Notes under the pieces: generated by a model | The model's database searches: none | What the model was told of the DNA's origin: nothing | What the model saw: only the letters and a program-made list of their open reading frames with translations | Translations under genes and position numbers: made by a program | Assembly: GCA_038065635.1 (NCBI GenBank) | Contig: JBBTQP010000037.1 | Location: 1 to 10,371 of the forward strand | DNA: 10,371 bases | Direction of reading: 5' to 3' | Source of the DNA: JAHJFW01 sp038065635 | Lineage (GTDB): Bacteria; Patescibacteriota; Patescibacteriia; 2-12-FULL-60-25 | Part shown: piece after piece, positions 1-6,738 of the stretch | Numbering within the stretch: the stretch's first letter is position 1 | How the letters are laid out: every line of letters starts with the position of its first letter

Positions 1-55
1 CCTCGCAATGACAGGGGTCGAGATTGCCACGTCGTTGCTACTCCTCGCAATGACA
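1..55. repeat. dispersed repeat fragment with a duplicated 13-mer
   Basis: The 13-base word CCTCGCAATGACA occurs at 1-13 and again at 43-55, spaced 42 bases, separated by a stretch beginning GGGGTCGAGATTGCC. This wording resembles the noncoding dispersed repeats common in environmental bacterial genomes. The element is cut by the window start, so its full length is unknown. It lies directly upstream of the DUF2304 gene and leaves no room for a Shine-Dalgarno there. An open frame through it (8-319) is not credible as a protein. Confidence 0.55.
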
Positions 56-62
56 AACAAAT

Positions 63-398
63 ATGCTCATCCAATACATCCTGATTTTTATCATCACGCT
101 TGCATTCATCACAACATGGCGACGCGTTGTTCAGAATGTCATTCGTGTTTCCGAGGCGATTGGATGGTCTATCGTTTGGATTGGCGCGGGCATTGTTATT
201 TTACAGCCGGACGTTTCAACTCGGCTCGCAAACTTACTTGGCGTCGGACGCGGGTCGGATCTAGTGGTATACGCTTCAGTCGTCGCGCTGTTCCTTCTTG
301 TTTTCAAGCTGTTTCTTAAACACGAATCTTTAGAAAGAAAATTAACAGACATAGTCCGACACGACGCCTTGCGTGATTTGGATAACCCGCATGAATAA
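63..398 (+). CDS. DUF2304 family membrane protein
   Basis: A 111-residue small membrane protein with the DUF2304 pattern. There are three hydrophobic segments at about residues 2-18, 33-47 and 67-85. The family signature GVGRGSDLVVY is at 60-70, just before the last segment. The charged C-terminal tail (about 86-111) probably forms a short cytoplasmic helix. The biochemical role of DUF2304 is not established; in many genomes it sits beside GT2 enzymes that work on lipid-linked or surface sugars, and the same holds here. The ATG at 63 is preceded by no Shine-Dalgarno. The stop overlaps the ATG of the next glycosyltransferase by eight bases (391-398), which suggests one transcript and translational coupling. 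Family assignment is firm; function is inferred from context. Confidence 0.88.
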   Translation: MLIQYILIFIITLAFITTWRRVVQNVIRVSEAIGWSIVWIGAGIVILQPDVSTRLANLLGVGRGSDLVVYASVVALFLLVFKLFLKHESLERKLTDIVRHDALRDLDNPHE

Positions 399-1521
399 TC
401 TTGACGCCGAAAACCAGGGCGCATGGCATGCGCCCCTACAAACTTACAATTTTCCATTGGTAGACGTAATTGTCGTACTTTGGCACAGCCGACCGTATCT
501 TTCGGATTTGTTCGACGGATTGGAACGGCTGGATTATTCGCGTGAAAATTGGGCATTGCATATCGTAGATAATTCGCCCGGTGACGGTTCTCTTGCCGAA
601 GCGCGGAGACTTGCGACGGAGAGGGTTGGGCGATTGCCGGAGATTTTTTTTCATGAGCCAGGAAGCAACACCGGTTTTGCCGGCGGTAACAATTTAGCGA
701 TTCGAAAAGCCATGGAAAGAAATCGCGAATACGTCTATCTTTTGAATCACGACGCCGCGTTTGAACCTGCGGCGCTGAAAGAGGCGGTCGCAGTTGCTGA
801 AGCTGATAAGAATATCGGATCTGTCCAATCCCTTTTGGTATTGATGCAATCTCCGGAAGAGGTGAATTCTCGCGGGAATGCGATACAATTTCTTGGTTTC
901 GGATATTGCGCCGGTTATCACGAAAAAAGAGAATCGATCCCATTAGAATCGTCTCGGATCGCGTATGCGTCAGGCGCTGGAGTTCTTTATCCGTTGCGCG
1001 TTTTGAGGGAGGTAGGATTGTTTGATGAGACGCTTTTCGCGTATCACGAGGATTTAGATCTAGGTTGGCGACTTCTCATCGCCGGATATCGCAACTTACT
1101 CGCTCCAAAGAGCGTTGTTCGTCATAAGTACGAATTTTCGCGGTCGATTTCCAAGTGGTACTGGATGGAACGTAATCGGCTTGTCGTTGTCTATAAAAAT
1201 TATAGATTGCCTACGATCATATTATTGCTGCCGATTTTGATTGCAACCGAGTTTGCGATTTTGGCTTTTGCGATTTCCGGCGGTTGGTGGAAAGAAAAAC
1301 TTCGAGCAATGGTTTGGTTTTTTCGTCCTTCGTCATGGATTTATATTGTCCGTGCGAGGCAAAAAGTCTCGCGAAGCCGAAAGATTCCGGATTCCATCGT
1401 GTTGTCTAATTTCACACCGTTTATCGCATACCAGGAATTTGAGAAGGATATTGTTAAACGATTCGCAAACCCTTTTTGGGCGCTTACATATCGGTTGTTG
1501 CTCATGATGGTTAAATGGTGA
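391..1521 (+). CDS. GT2 family glycosyltransferase, rhamnosyltransferase-like
   Basis: A 376-residue inverting glycosyltransferase of family GT2 (GT-A fold), expected to move a sugar from a nucleotide-sugar donor to a growing surface polysaccharide on the inner face of the membrane. Seen: the nucleotide-binding strand VIVVLW at about 26-31, the VDNS turn near 59-62, GSNTGFAGGNN at about 92-102, a DxD-like NHDA at 119-122, and the acceptor-side HEDLDLGWR at 219-227. One or two hydrophobic segments follow (about 274-296), which likely anchor it. The ATG at 391 overlaps the upstream stop and is preferred; an in-frame GTG at 373 would add six residues. Oddity: residues 9-17 are encoded by a palindromic repeat (417-440), so the N-terminal extension is probably repeat-derived. 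The donor and acceptor sugars cannot be told from sequence. Confidence 0.9.
   Translation: MNNLDAENQGAWHAPLQTYNFPLVDVIVVLWHSRPYLSDLFDGLERLDYSRENWALHIVDNSPGDGSLAEARRLATERVGRLPEIFFHEPGSNTGFAGGNNLAIRKAMERNREYVYLLNHDAAFEPAALKEAVAVAEADKNIGSVQSLLVLMQSPEEVNSRGNAIQFLGFGYCAGYHEKRESIPLESSRIAYASGAGVLYPLRVLREVGLFDETLFAYHEDLDLGWRLLIAGYRNLLAPKSVVRHKYEFSRSISKWYWMERNRLVVVYKNYRLPTIILLLPILIATEFAILAFAISGGWWKEKLRAMVWFFRPSSWIYIVRARQKVSRSRKIPDSIVLSNFTPFIAYQEFEKDIVKRFANPFWALTYRLLLMMVKW
417..440 (+). repeat. 24-base palindromic element inside the GT2 gene
   Basis: Arms GGGCGCATG (417-425) and CATGCGCCC (427-435) are perfect complements around one base, followed by CTACA. The form is GGGCG-N9-CGCCC-CTACA. It is read in frame and contributes the Q-G-A-W-H-A-P-L-Q stretch at residues 9-17, ahead of the first strand of the catalytic fold. 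The first 14 bases of the element, plus three bases upstream of it, recur as a half copy at 8599-8615. Related full copies are at 3243-3266 and 8627-8650. Confidence 0.8.
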
Positions 1522-1533
1522 TAGAAATACATG

Positions 1534-1619
1534 AAGTCCATAAAGTCTGTAAAGTCCATAAAGTCTATAAAGTTTTGAACGTCTTTGACTTTACAGGCTT
1601 TATGGACTTTACAGACTTT
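1534..1619. repeat. 9-base tandem repeat arranged as a long inverted repeat
   Basis: The left side (1534-1572) is four copies plus a remnant of a 9-mer alternating AAGTCCATA and AAGTCTRTA. The right side (about 1588-1619) is the complementary 9-mer array. Bases 1542-1572 and 1589-1619 pair over 31 positions with two mismatches around a 16-base loop, so RNA would form a long AU-rich hairpin. It fills nearly all of the spacer between the GT2 and the first GT4 gene. No U-tract follows, so an intrinsic terminator is unlikely. It could be an mRNA-stability or attenuation structure, or simply a mobile or expanding repeat. Confidence 0.8.
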
Positions 1620-1629
1620 CGACTACTAT

Positions 1630-2679
1630 ATGAAAATCATCCATATATCTTGCATCGCGCCTCCGGAGATTGGAGGGATCGGACGAATGGCTACTTCGGA
1701 GGTCGAGTCGCTTGTTCAAAATGGTATTGACGCACACTGTGCTTCATTGACTACGCATACTGGTTTTAGGTTCGGTCACGGAGGATATATTTACGCGCTT
1801 GATCATCTTGTTCGAGACGCGGATATCGTCCATCTCCATTACCCCTTTTTCGGTACTGCTGGACGGATCGCGAGTCTTAAACGGAAGGGAAAGATCAAGA
1901 AACTCGTGATGACTTTGCATATGGATGCGGCGGCAACGGGTTTGAAGGGATTTATTTTTGATTTACATCGCAAACTATTCCAACGAAGAGTGTTGGATGC
2001 CGCGGATGTTTTGATAGCGTCATCATCTGATTACGCACGCCACTCGTCATTCGCGCCTTGGGCTGATCGAGTGATCGAACTGCCATTTGGAGTAGATGAA
2101 CAGCGATTTGTTCCGGCATTAGACCGCGTCACGTCCCGTTCGTTCACAGTGCTTTTTGTTGGCGGGATGGATCGCGCTCACGCGTTTAAAGGAGTCGCGG
2201 TTTTACTCGAAGCGATCTCTCGCGTTCCTAATATCAAAGCAAAATTGATCGGAGATGGAAATCTACGTTCGTCTTACGAATCGCTCGCACACAGACTTTC
2301 CATTTCAGATCGCGTCTCTTTTCTCGGAAAACTTTCTTCGGAAGAGCTCCCAGCTGCATATCAATCGTCCGACGTCCTTGTTTTGCCCTCGCTTTTAGGA
2401 GCTGAAGCCTTCGGTCTCGTCGCTCTTGAAGCGCAAAGTTCCGGAATTCCAGTCATCGCCTCGGATCTGCCAGGCGTTAGAACTGTTGTAGCGGACGGGG
2501 AGTCGGGGATTCTAGTGCCTTCCGGTGACGTGGAGGCGTTAGCGGATGCGATCTTGAGACTTGAAAGTGACAAGGAGTTACGCGCAAACATGGGAATAGC
2601 CGGCCGAAAACGCGTTCTGGATCGTTTTACGTGGAGTCGCCACGTACAGGAGCTTTTGGAGATTTACAGATCACTCTAG
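1630..2679 (+). CDS. GT4 family glycosyltransferase
   Basis: A 349-residue retaining glycosyltransferase with the GT-B fold, likely cytoplasmic or membrane-associated, adding a sugar during surface polysaccharide or glycolipid synthesis. The N-terminal Rossmann domain carries a glycine loop GGIGR at 15-19. The C-terminal domain starts near FVGG (177-179) and includes FKG (186-188), IGDG (207-210), FLGKLSSEEL (231-240) and the hallmark E-x7-E pair (E259, E267), ending in a helix that folds back. The start at 1630 gives the normal family N-terminus MKIIHIS. An upstream in-frame ATG at 1585 would add 15 residues encoded by the 1534-1619 repeat and is rejected. No Shine-Dalgarno is visible. Only six bases separate it from the next gene, so co-transcription is likely. 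Sugar specificity is unknown. Confidence 0.9.
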   Translation: MKIIHISCIAPPEIGGIGRMATSEVESLVQNGIDAHCASLTTHTGFRFGHGGYIYALDHLVRDADIVHLHYPFFGTAGRIASLKRKGKIKKLVMTLHMDAAATGLKGFIFDLHRKLFQRRVLDAADVLIASSSDYARHSSFAPWADRVIELPFGVDEQRFVPALDRVTSRSFTVLFVGGMDRAHAFKGVAVLLEAISRVPNIKAKLIGDGNLRSSYESLAHRLSISDRVSFLGKLSSEELPAAYQSSDVLVLPSLLGAEAFGLVALEAQSSGIPVIASDLPGVRTVVADGESGILVPSGDVEALADAILRLESDKELRANMGIAGRKRVLDRFTWSRHVQELLEIYRSL

Positions 2680-2685
2680 CCAGAT

Positions 2686-3807
2686 ATGAAATTGGCTGTT
2701 TTAACCAACGATTATTCTCCAAATCCGCGTGGCGGCGGCGGAATAATCGCGGAGCAATACGTGAGGTCTCTTCAGGCACGCGGTCACGAGGTGAGGGTTT
2801 TGAAATGTTCCGACGTCCGACGTCGGAATATTCTTGCGCGAGTTATTTTTCATCTGCGTGATTTGTTTGCGAGGGATGAGATTGTTAGGGAAATTCTTGA
2901 GATAAAGCCGGACATGCTTTTGACGCACAATCTAACAGGTTGCGGATTCGGAACACCTAAAGCGATACAGCGCGCTGGAATTCCTTGGGTTCACATGTTG
3001 CACGACGTTCAACTCGTGGAGCCGTCCGGACAAATCATACAAGGCGAATCCCACGAGACGTTGCGTAGACTATGGCGATATTCTTGGTCGCGTTTACGTC
3101 GTGTTGCACTCGGAAAACCGACGGCGGTTTTTTCTCCGACGAAGTGGCTTTTGGATTTTCATAAAAGTTACGGTTTTTTTCGCGAAATAAAATCCACAGT
3201 TATCCCGAATCCCATACCAACTACCGACCACGCGTCCAAAGAGGGCGGGACAAGTCCGCCCCTACAGGGTCAGGGTCTCTTGTTCGTTGGGCGATTATCG
3301 AAAGACAAGGGGCTGGATCTTCTCCTCGCGGCTTGGAATGAATTTGGAAGTGATCGTCCTTTGCTTCATATCGTTGGAGATGGTGAATTGGAAAAAGATA
3401 TTGAATCAATTTCTGATCCATTGCTGGTTAAGCACGGCCACCTCTCACACGACGAGGTTTTGTCTTTGATGCGAAAGTGCGAAACGGTTACTGTTCCTTC
3501 GCGTGTATGGGAAAACCAGCCGACCGTGATTTTGGAGGCCTTGTCGCAAGGATGTCGAGTCATAGCTTCTGACGTCGGAGGTATTCCGGAAACTCTCGGC
3601 AATGCAGGGCGTCTGTTTCCCGCAGGAAATATCCAAGCTCTTCGAGATGCTTTAAGGCAAACGATAGGCAGAGTGCGCACCACAGAAGAGATCGCCGCCG
3701 CGCAAATCGTGATCGCACGTCATCGTGTTGACGATGCCGCGGACGTACTCGAGGCGTTCTTGAGATCGAATTTGAATACTCGCAATTTCCATCCTTCTTC
3801 TGTTTGA
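2686..3807 (+). CDS. GT4 family glycosyltransferase with palindromic insert
   Basis: A 373-residue GT-B glycosyltransferase, homologous in plan to the gene before it but not a close copy. The N-terminal domain begins MKLAVLTNDYSP with a GGGG loop at 16-19. The C-terminal domain begins at about LLFVGRLSKDKG (198-209), with GDGELE (231-236) and the E-x7-E pair E276 and E284, followed by the usual SDVGGIPE turn (295-302). Residues 186-194 between the two domains are encoded by a palindromic repeat (3243-3266) read in frame, which lengthens the inter-domain linker. The last 88 bases overlap the opposite-strand membrane protein gene, convergently. No Shine-Dalgarno is seen; spacing to the upstream GT4 gene suggests a shared transcript. 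It probably acts in the same glycan pathway; donor and acceptor are unknown. Confidence 0.9.
   Translation: MKLAVLTNDYSPNPRGGGGIIAEQYVRSLQARGHEVRVLKCSDVRRRNILARVIFHLRDLFARDEIVREILEIKPDMLLTHNLTGCGFGTPKAIQRAGIPWVHMLHDVQLVEPSGQIIQGESHETLRRLWRYSWSRLRRVALGKPTAVFSPTKWLLDFHKSYGFFREIKSTVIPNPIPTTDHASKEGGTSPPLQGQGLLFVGRLSKDKGLDLLLAAWNEFGSDRPLLHIVGDGELEKDIESISDPLLVKHGHLSHDEVLSLMRKCETVTVPSRVWENQPTVILEALSQGCRVIASDVGGIPETLGNAGRLFPAGNIQALRDALRQTIGRVRTTEEIAAAQIVIARHRVDDAADVLEAFLRSNLNTRNFHPSSV
3243..3266 (+). repeat. 24-base palindromic element inside the second GT4 gene
   Basis: GGGCG-N9-CGCCC followed by CTACA, differing from the intergenic copy at 8627-8650 by one base (T for C at position 13). The match extends to GA immediately upstream of both. 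It is read in frame through E-G-G-T-S-P-P-L-Q at residues 186-194, at the linker between the two GT-B domains. The reading frame relative to the CTACA tail is the same as in the copy at 417-440: both end in codons for P-L-Q. Confidence 0.82.
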
Positions 3808-5715
3808 GGAGGAACGCTCCAATCCTTATCCGCTACAGCGCGAAGAGATTCCGCGACTTGTGGAGCTTTCCACCAATAGGAGTTCAGAACGACATAAACT
3901 AGATCCGTCCCGCCAAGTTTTGCAGCGTCCTTAGCAGTATCACGCGACGGCTCGCCGTAGGTCATTCGTAAAAACGTCTCGTATAGCGGACCGCCGGTTG
4001 GAATCGGATAGAAGAATACGTCACCGTCGTTTGTAGTCGAATATCTTTTGAATCCGAGTAGATCGACTGCGGCAGCCGACACGCTTTGATTTGCCAGCAC
4101 GGTGTAAGGTTTTCCGTCCGCATCGTATTCGATGAGTTTTACCGCCTCTTGATCCGCGGCTCCAGTACTCCAACCGCGGCCAGTCACGAGCGCGTCGTGA
4201 CGAGGGAGTGCGTTGTATGAAAGCGCGGTTCCAATAGCCACTACAAACGCAAGCATGACTAATGAATAAAGTCGTGGCACGCGTTTTAAGCGTTCAATAA
4301 AAATCGTCAATCCTGGAATCGCGGAAGGTATGAGACAGAGGATTGCGATAGTATTTAAACGGTCCGCGTAATTTCCTCGTTCGTAGTCGATAAGGAATGT
4401 GAAATCTCCGGTTGATTTCAGAGCCGTCGCCGCGATCCAAAGANNNNNNNNNNNNNNNNNNNNNNNNNNNNNNNNNNNNNNNNNNNNNNNNNNNNNNNNN
4501 NNNNNNNNNNNNNNNNNNNNNNNNNNNNNNNNNNNNNNNNNNNACGAGACCGATTGGAATTCCGGCGAGAGGATGGGTTGCGGCTGCCCATCCAACAAGA
4601 ATGATTGGAGCAATTGGATTGATCGTGCGTTCTCGAACGCCTAGGCAGAGGATGAGCGCGCAAAGTCCTAGGACGTAGGAGAAACCTTGTGGTGTCGTGG
4701 CTATGAAGCCGGTAAGAGGGAGAAGTGGGAGGATTAGAAAGGGGAACGAACGTAGCGAAAATTTATTCGCCTCGGCTGCGGAACTCGCTTCGCTCGAACA
4801 GTCCTCGCCTTCGGACGAATAAATTTTCGCTACGTTCGTTTTTTTTGGGAGGAGAGAAATGTAAATACAGAGCGGTAATAGTATTGATGCTGATATTGGA
4901 ACCAGCCAATGGTCGATTGTTGTTATTGAGATGTCGGTTAGGCGGGTGAGCCAGGTGGTGAAGACGTATTGGCCGATGTAGTAAAACGGCATTGGTTGAA
5001 GCGTGCCGATGCGTAGGATGATTTTTTCGCTGGCTATGTGAAGAAAACCATCAAAGCCGTATCCGATGCGATAGAGTAGAGGGGTGATCGTGGTGGTTGC
5101 GGCGATGGCGATTGCGGAGAGCAGTGCGGCAAGGCGCGATGATTTGACTACGGCCGCGGAGAGTATTACCGCGGTCCAGATCAGGGCGATGGCCACGAGC
5201 ACTCCGTTTTGTAGTAACGGCCAAGGCGTTCGAATGCTCTCGACTGTCGCTGCGTTATGAGCCGCACGCAGTACGAATCCAAATCCGCTCCCAGCGACGC
5301 AGATGCAAAGAAGACCCGCAAGGCGTTGTCGCATCGTCATTTTTTCGGCGACTTTTTCAACGGCTTCGTTTTCGTTTTGTTCAGTTGGTTTTATCCAAAA
5401 AAGAATTTGCGTTACGATAATTCCGGCCAGCAAACTGACGGCGTCACTCGTTGGTCCAAGCGGCCGTGCGGAGTAGTACCACGCGGTTTGAGCTATGCTT
5501 TGGATGGCCAAAAAAAGCACGATGCCGAGCGCGAACTGCGAAAATCGGAAGGGTTTTCCAAAAACTGCACGCATCAATAAATAGCCGTGGGAAAGCAGGA
5601 TGAATGCCACGATAAACCAGATTATTTCGCTTTTTTGGCCTCCCGTTGTTTGCACGAGTAGGACGGCGGCGACGCATAGCGCGCTCATTGCCAGATATCG
5701 CAGTCGTTCTATCAT
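3720..5715 (-). CDS. polytopic membrane protein, interrupted by a scaffold gap
   Basis: A large multi-pass membrane protein whose N-terminal part (5715 down to 4544, about 390 residues) has roughly nine or more hydrophobic segments. Its C-terminal part (4443 down to 3720) has two or three more and then a soluble tail of about 150 residues. The layout resembles GT-C-type membrane glycosyltransferases or other undecaprenyl-sugar enzymes, but I see no diagnostic motif, so function is open. A loop motif FDGFLHIASE is at 221-230. The two parts lie in different frames across the N run; since 100 N is a conventional placeholder this is most likely one intact gene, though two genes cannot be excluded. 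Residues about 293-324 are encoded by a 96-base inverted repeat. The 3' end overlaps the GT4 gene by 88 bases. The start is ATG 5715, with no Shine-Dalgarno. Confidence 0.72.
4444..4543. other. scaffold gap (100 N)
   Basis: Exactly 100 undetermined bases, the usual placeholder length for a gap of unknown size. It lies within the membrane protein gene. The frame change across it and the apparent continuation of the upstream frame to 4294 are artefacts of the placeholder. Confidence 0.97.
4745..4840. repeat. 96-base inverted-repeat element inside the membrane protein gene
   Basis: Bases 4745-4769 and 4816-4840 are perfect 25-base reverse complements (core AGCGAAAATTTATTCG) separated by 46 bases rich in CG/TCG words. 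The element is 32 codons long and is read on the minus strand without a stop, giving a polar Ser/Ala/Glu-rich segment (about residues 293-324). It falls between two hydrophobic stretches (about 271-290 and 324-338), so it sits in a loop rather than a membrane helix. In mRNA it would form a very stable hairpin. No transposase or target-site duplication is evident. Confidence 0.85.
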
Positions 5716-5750
5716 ATCTGAAGTTATGGTAGCATATAGTATCGGAATCT
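5716..5750. promoter_or_regulatory. divergent start region, possible back-to-back promoters
   Basis: Only 35 bases separate the two divergent start codons, so any promoters must lie here or inside the genes. On the plus strand TATAGT (5735-5740) is a candidate -10, ten bases before ATG 5751. On the minus strand TACCAT (5731-5726), preceded by TGC, is an extended -10 candidate ten bases before ATG 5715. No good -35 boxes are seen. If real, both messages would have almost no leader, which fits the missing Shine-Dalgarno sequences. Weak evidence. Confidence 0.3.
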
Positions 5751-6338
5751 ATGGCAGAACTAATGACGAACGAAACTGTACGCATTTATCCTCATGATCG
5801 GCTGATGAATGCGTTGCTGGTTCGTTTTTTGCCCCAACAGCTTCACCCGAATCACGTAACGCTGTTTAGATTTTTTCTAATTCCGTTCGTAGTTTATTAC
5901 GTCTACATTTCCGATTGGTCGGTCGCCGTCCCACTTTTTGTTTTCGCGGCATTTACCGACGCGCTCGATGGCTCGATGGCGCGATTGCGAAAACAGATCA
6001 CGGTTTGGGGCACGTTCGCGGATCCTGGCGCCGATAAACTTTTAATCGGATCAGTCGTCGTGGTTTTTGTGGCTAGAGAGGTGAATCCGGTGTTTGCAGC
6101 TGTTATTATTCTAGTAGAGGTACTCATTTTGCTCACAGGTCTCATACGCGGACGAAAGCGTATAGTTGTTAGCGCGAACTGGGCAGGGAAATTAAAGATG
6201 CTTTTTCAGGTGATAGGTGTCACTATGCTTTTGATAGCAAAATGGTCCGGTTTAAGTCTCCTCGTTCCGTTTTCAATCGGAACGCTTACTATCGCAATCG
6301 TGTTCGCGGTGGTGTCACTATTGACATATAGCCTGTAA
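5751..6338 (+). CDS. CDP-alcohol phosphatidyltransferase (PgsA-like)
   Basis: A 195-residue integral membrane enzyme of the CDP-alcohol phosphatidyltransferase family, which joins an alcohol to a phosphatidyl group from CDP-diacylglycerol and releases CMP. The full catalytic signature D-G-x2-A-R-x8-G-x3-D-x3-D is present: D73, G74, A77, R78, G87, D91 and D95, with a further metal-binding-type D70. Several hydrophobic segments surround it. The N-terminal PNHVTLFRFFLIP (about 33-45) is typical. PgsA (phosphatidylglycerophosphate synthase) is the likeliest role by length and as the commonest member, but the acceptor alcohol cannot be proved from sequence; inositol- or other alcohol-using relatives share the motif. 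The start could be ATG 5751 or ATG 5763; there is no Shine-Dalgarno. The end carries the -35 box of the next transcription unit. Confidence 0.9.
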   Translation: MAELMTNETVRIYPHDRLMNALLVRFLPQQLHPNHVTLFRFFLIPFVVYYVYISDWSVAVPLFVFAAFTDALDGSMARLRKQITVWGTFADPGADKLLIGSVVVVFVAREVNPVFAAVIILVEVLILLTGLIRGRKRIVVSANWAGKLKMLFQVIGVTMLLIAKWSGLSLLVPFSIGTLTIAIVFAVVSLLTYSL

Positions 6339-6349
6339 AGTGATATAAG
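6321..6349 (+). promoter_or_regulatory. consensus sigma-70-type promoter
   Basis: A perfect -35 TTGACA (6321-6326), a 17-base spacer, and -10 TATAAG (6344-6349, five of six) with an extended TG at 6341-6342. Transcription would start near 6356, leaving a leader of about 34 bases before ATG 6390. The -35 box lies inside the last codons of the upstream phosphatidyltransferase gene. This is the strongest promoter match in the window. Confidence 0.85.
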
Positions 6350-6375
6350 CAGAACACGGAGTTGATTCACAAAAC

Positions 6376-6381
6376 AAGGAG
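6376..6381 (+). promoter_or_regulatory. strong Shine-Dalgarno AAGGAG
   Basis: AAGGAG is eight bases before ATG 6390, ideal spacing, and fixes that start. It is the only strong Shine-Dalgarno that I see ahead of any gene here; the others have none or a weak purine stretch. Confidence 0.85.
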
Positions 6382-6389
6382 TTCAGTTC

Positions 6390-6701
6390 ATGGGTCAAGA
6401 AATCTTTCTCGAGAGATCAGCGGATGGAGAGATGAAGCCGACGTCGTTGATGAGCGGCGACAAGATCTTCATTGAGATTCTGACGGGATGCTGTCTCGTA
6501 CAGATCTCGCGTCGGATCAGTGCGCTCGTTTGGGCGAGTCCAGATCACGGGAATGACGACAAGTATCCTCTCAACCTCCAGCTCAACGGCATAGCCGCTC
6601 TTGATTTGGCGATGCTTCTTTCGAACTGCTTTCAACTCTCCGTCGTTCGCTTGCCGTCACTGGAGAATAGTAGGAACGTCCGCCGTTTTCTAGTGAAGTA
6701 G
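6390..6701 (+). CDS. unrecognised 103-residue protein in its own transcription unit
   Basis: I do not recognise this protein. It is 103 residues, with no signal peptide and no confident membrane helix. It has two moderately hydrophobic stretches (FIEILTGCCLVQISRRI at about 27-43 and the GIAALDLAMLLSNCFQLSVV region at about 67-86), three cysteines (34, 35, 80) and a basic C-terminus. The composition suits a small folded alpha/beta cytoplasmic protein. That it is real is supported by the flanking signals: consensus promoter, AAGGAG at ideal distance, and an intrinsic terminator ten bases after the stop. Codon choice leans to C-ending codons (ATC, CTC, GTC) more than in the neighbours, by eye. 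The signals suggest a separately controlled, well-expressed product. It could be a lineage-specific regulator or a recently acquired gene; no function is claimed. Confidence 0.75.
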   Translation: MGQEIFLERSADGEMKPTSLMSGDKIFIEILTGCCLVQISRRISALVWASPDHGNDDKYPLNLQLNGIAALDLAMLLSNCFQLSVVRLPSLENSRNVRRFLVK

Positions 6702-6710
6702 CGGGCTTGA

Positions 6711-6737
6711 AGATCGAGCGAGCGCTCGGTCTTTTTT
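6711..6737 (+). terminator. intrinsic terminator
   Basis: A ten-base-pair stem pairs 6711-6720 (AGATCGAGCG) with 6723-6732 (CGCTCGGTCT), one G-U wobble, GC-rich near the loop, followed by a run of six T (6732-6737). It lies just after the 103-residue gene and separates it from the hicBA promoter. Confidence 0.82.
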
Positions 6738-6738
6738 C

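Noticed and set aside
373..390. GTG start for the GT2 gene
   Set aside because: The ATG at 391 overlaps the upstream stop in the usual coupled way, and the extra six residues match nothing in the family.
131..943. 270-residue open frame on the minus strand
   Set aside because: It lies antisense to the well-supported DUF2304 and GT2 genes; its composition is rich in Arg, Ser and Pro with no recognisable domain.
1534..1619. CRISPR array or intrinsic terminator
   Set aside because: The units are only 9 bases with no spacers, and no U-tract follows the hairpin.
1585..1629. Upstream ATG extending the first GT4 protein by 15 residues
   Set aside because: The extension is encoded by the inverted 9-base repeat and precedes the normal family N-terminus MKIIHIS.
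3114..3133. Terminator-like hairpin (AAAACCG / CGGTTTT with a T-run)
   Set aside because: Only three GC pairs, and it lies in the middle of an intact glycosyltransferase gene.
4294..4443. Continuation of the membrane protein's upstream frame past the gap
   Set aside because: The residues after the N run lose all hydrophobic pattern, whereas the other frame continues it; the 100-N length is a placeholder.
4745..4840. Insertion sequence ends
   Set aside because: There is no transposase between the arms and the centre is only 46 bases; at most it is a small non-autonomous palindromic element.
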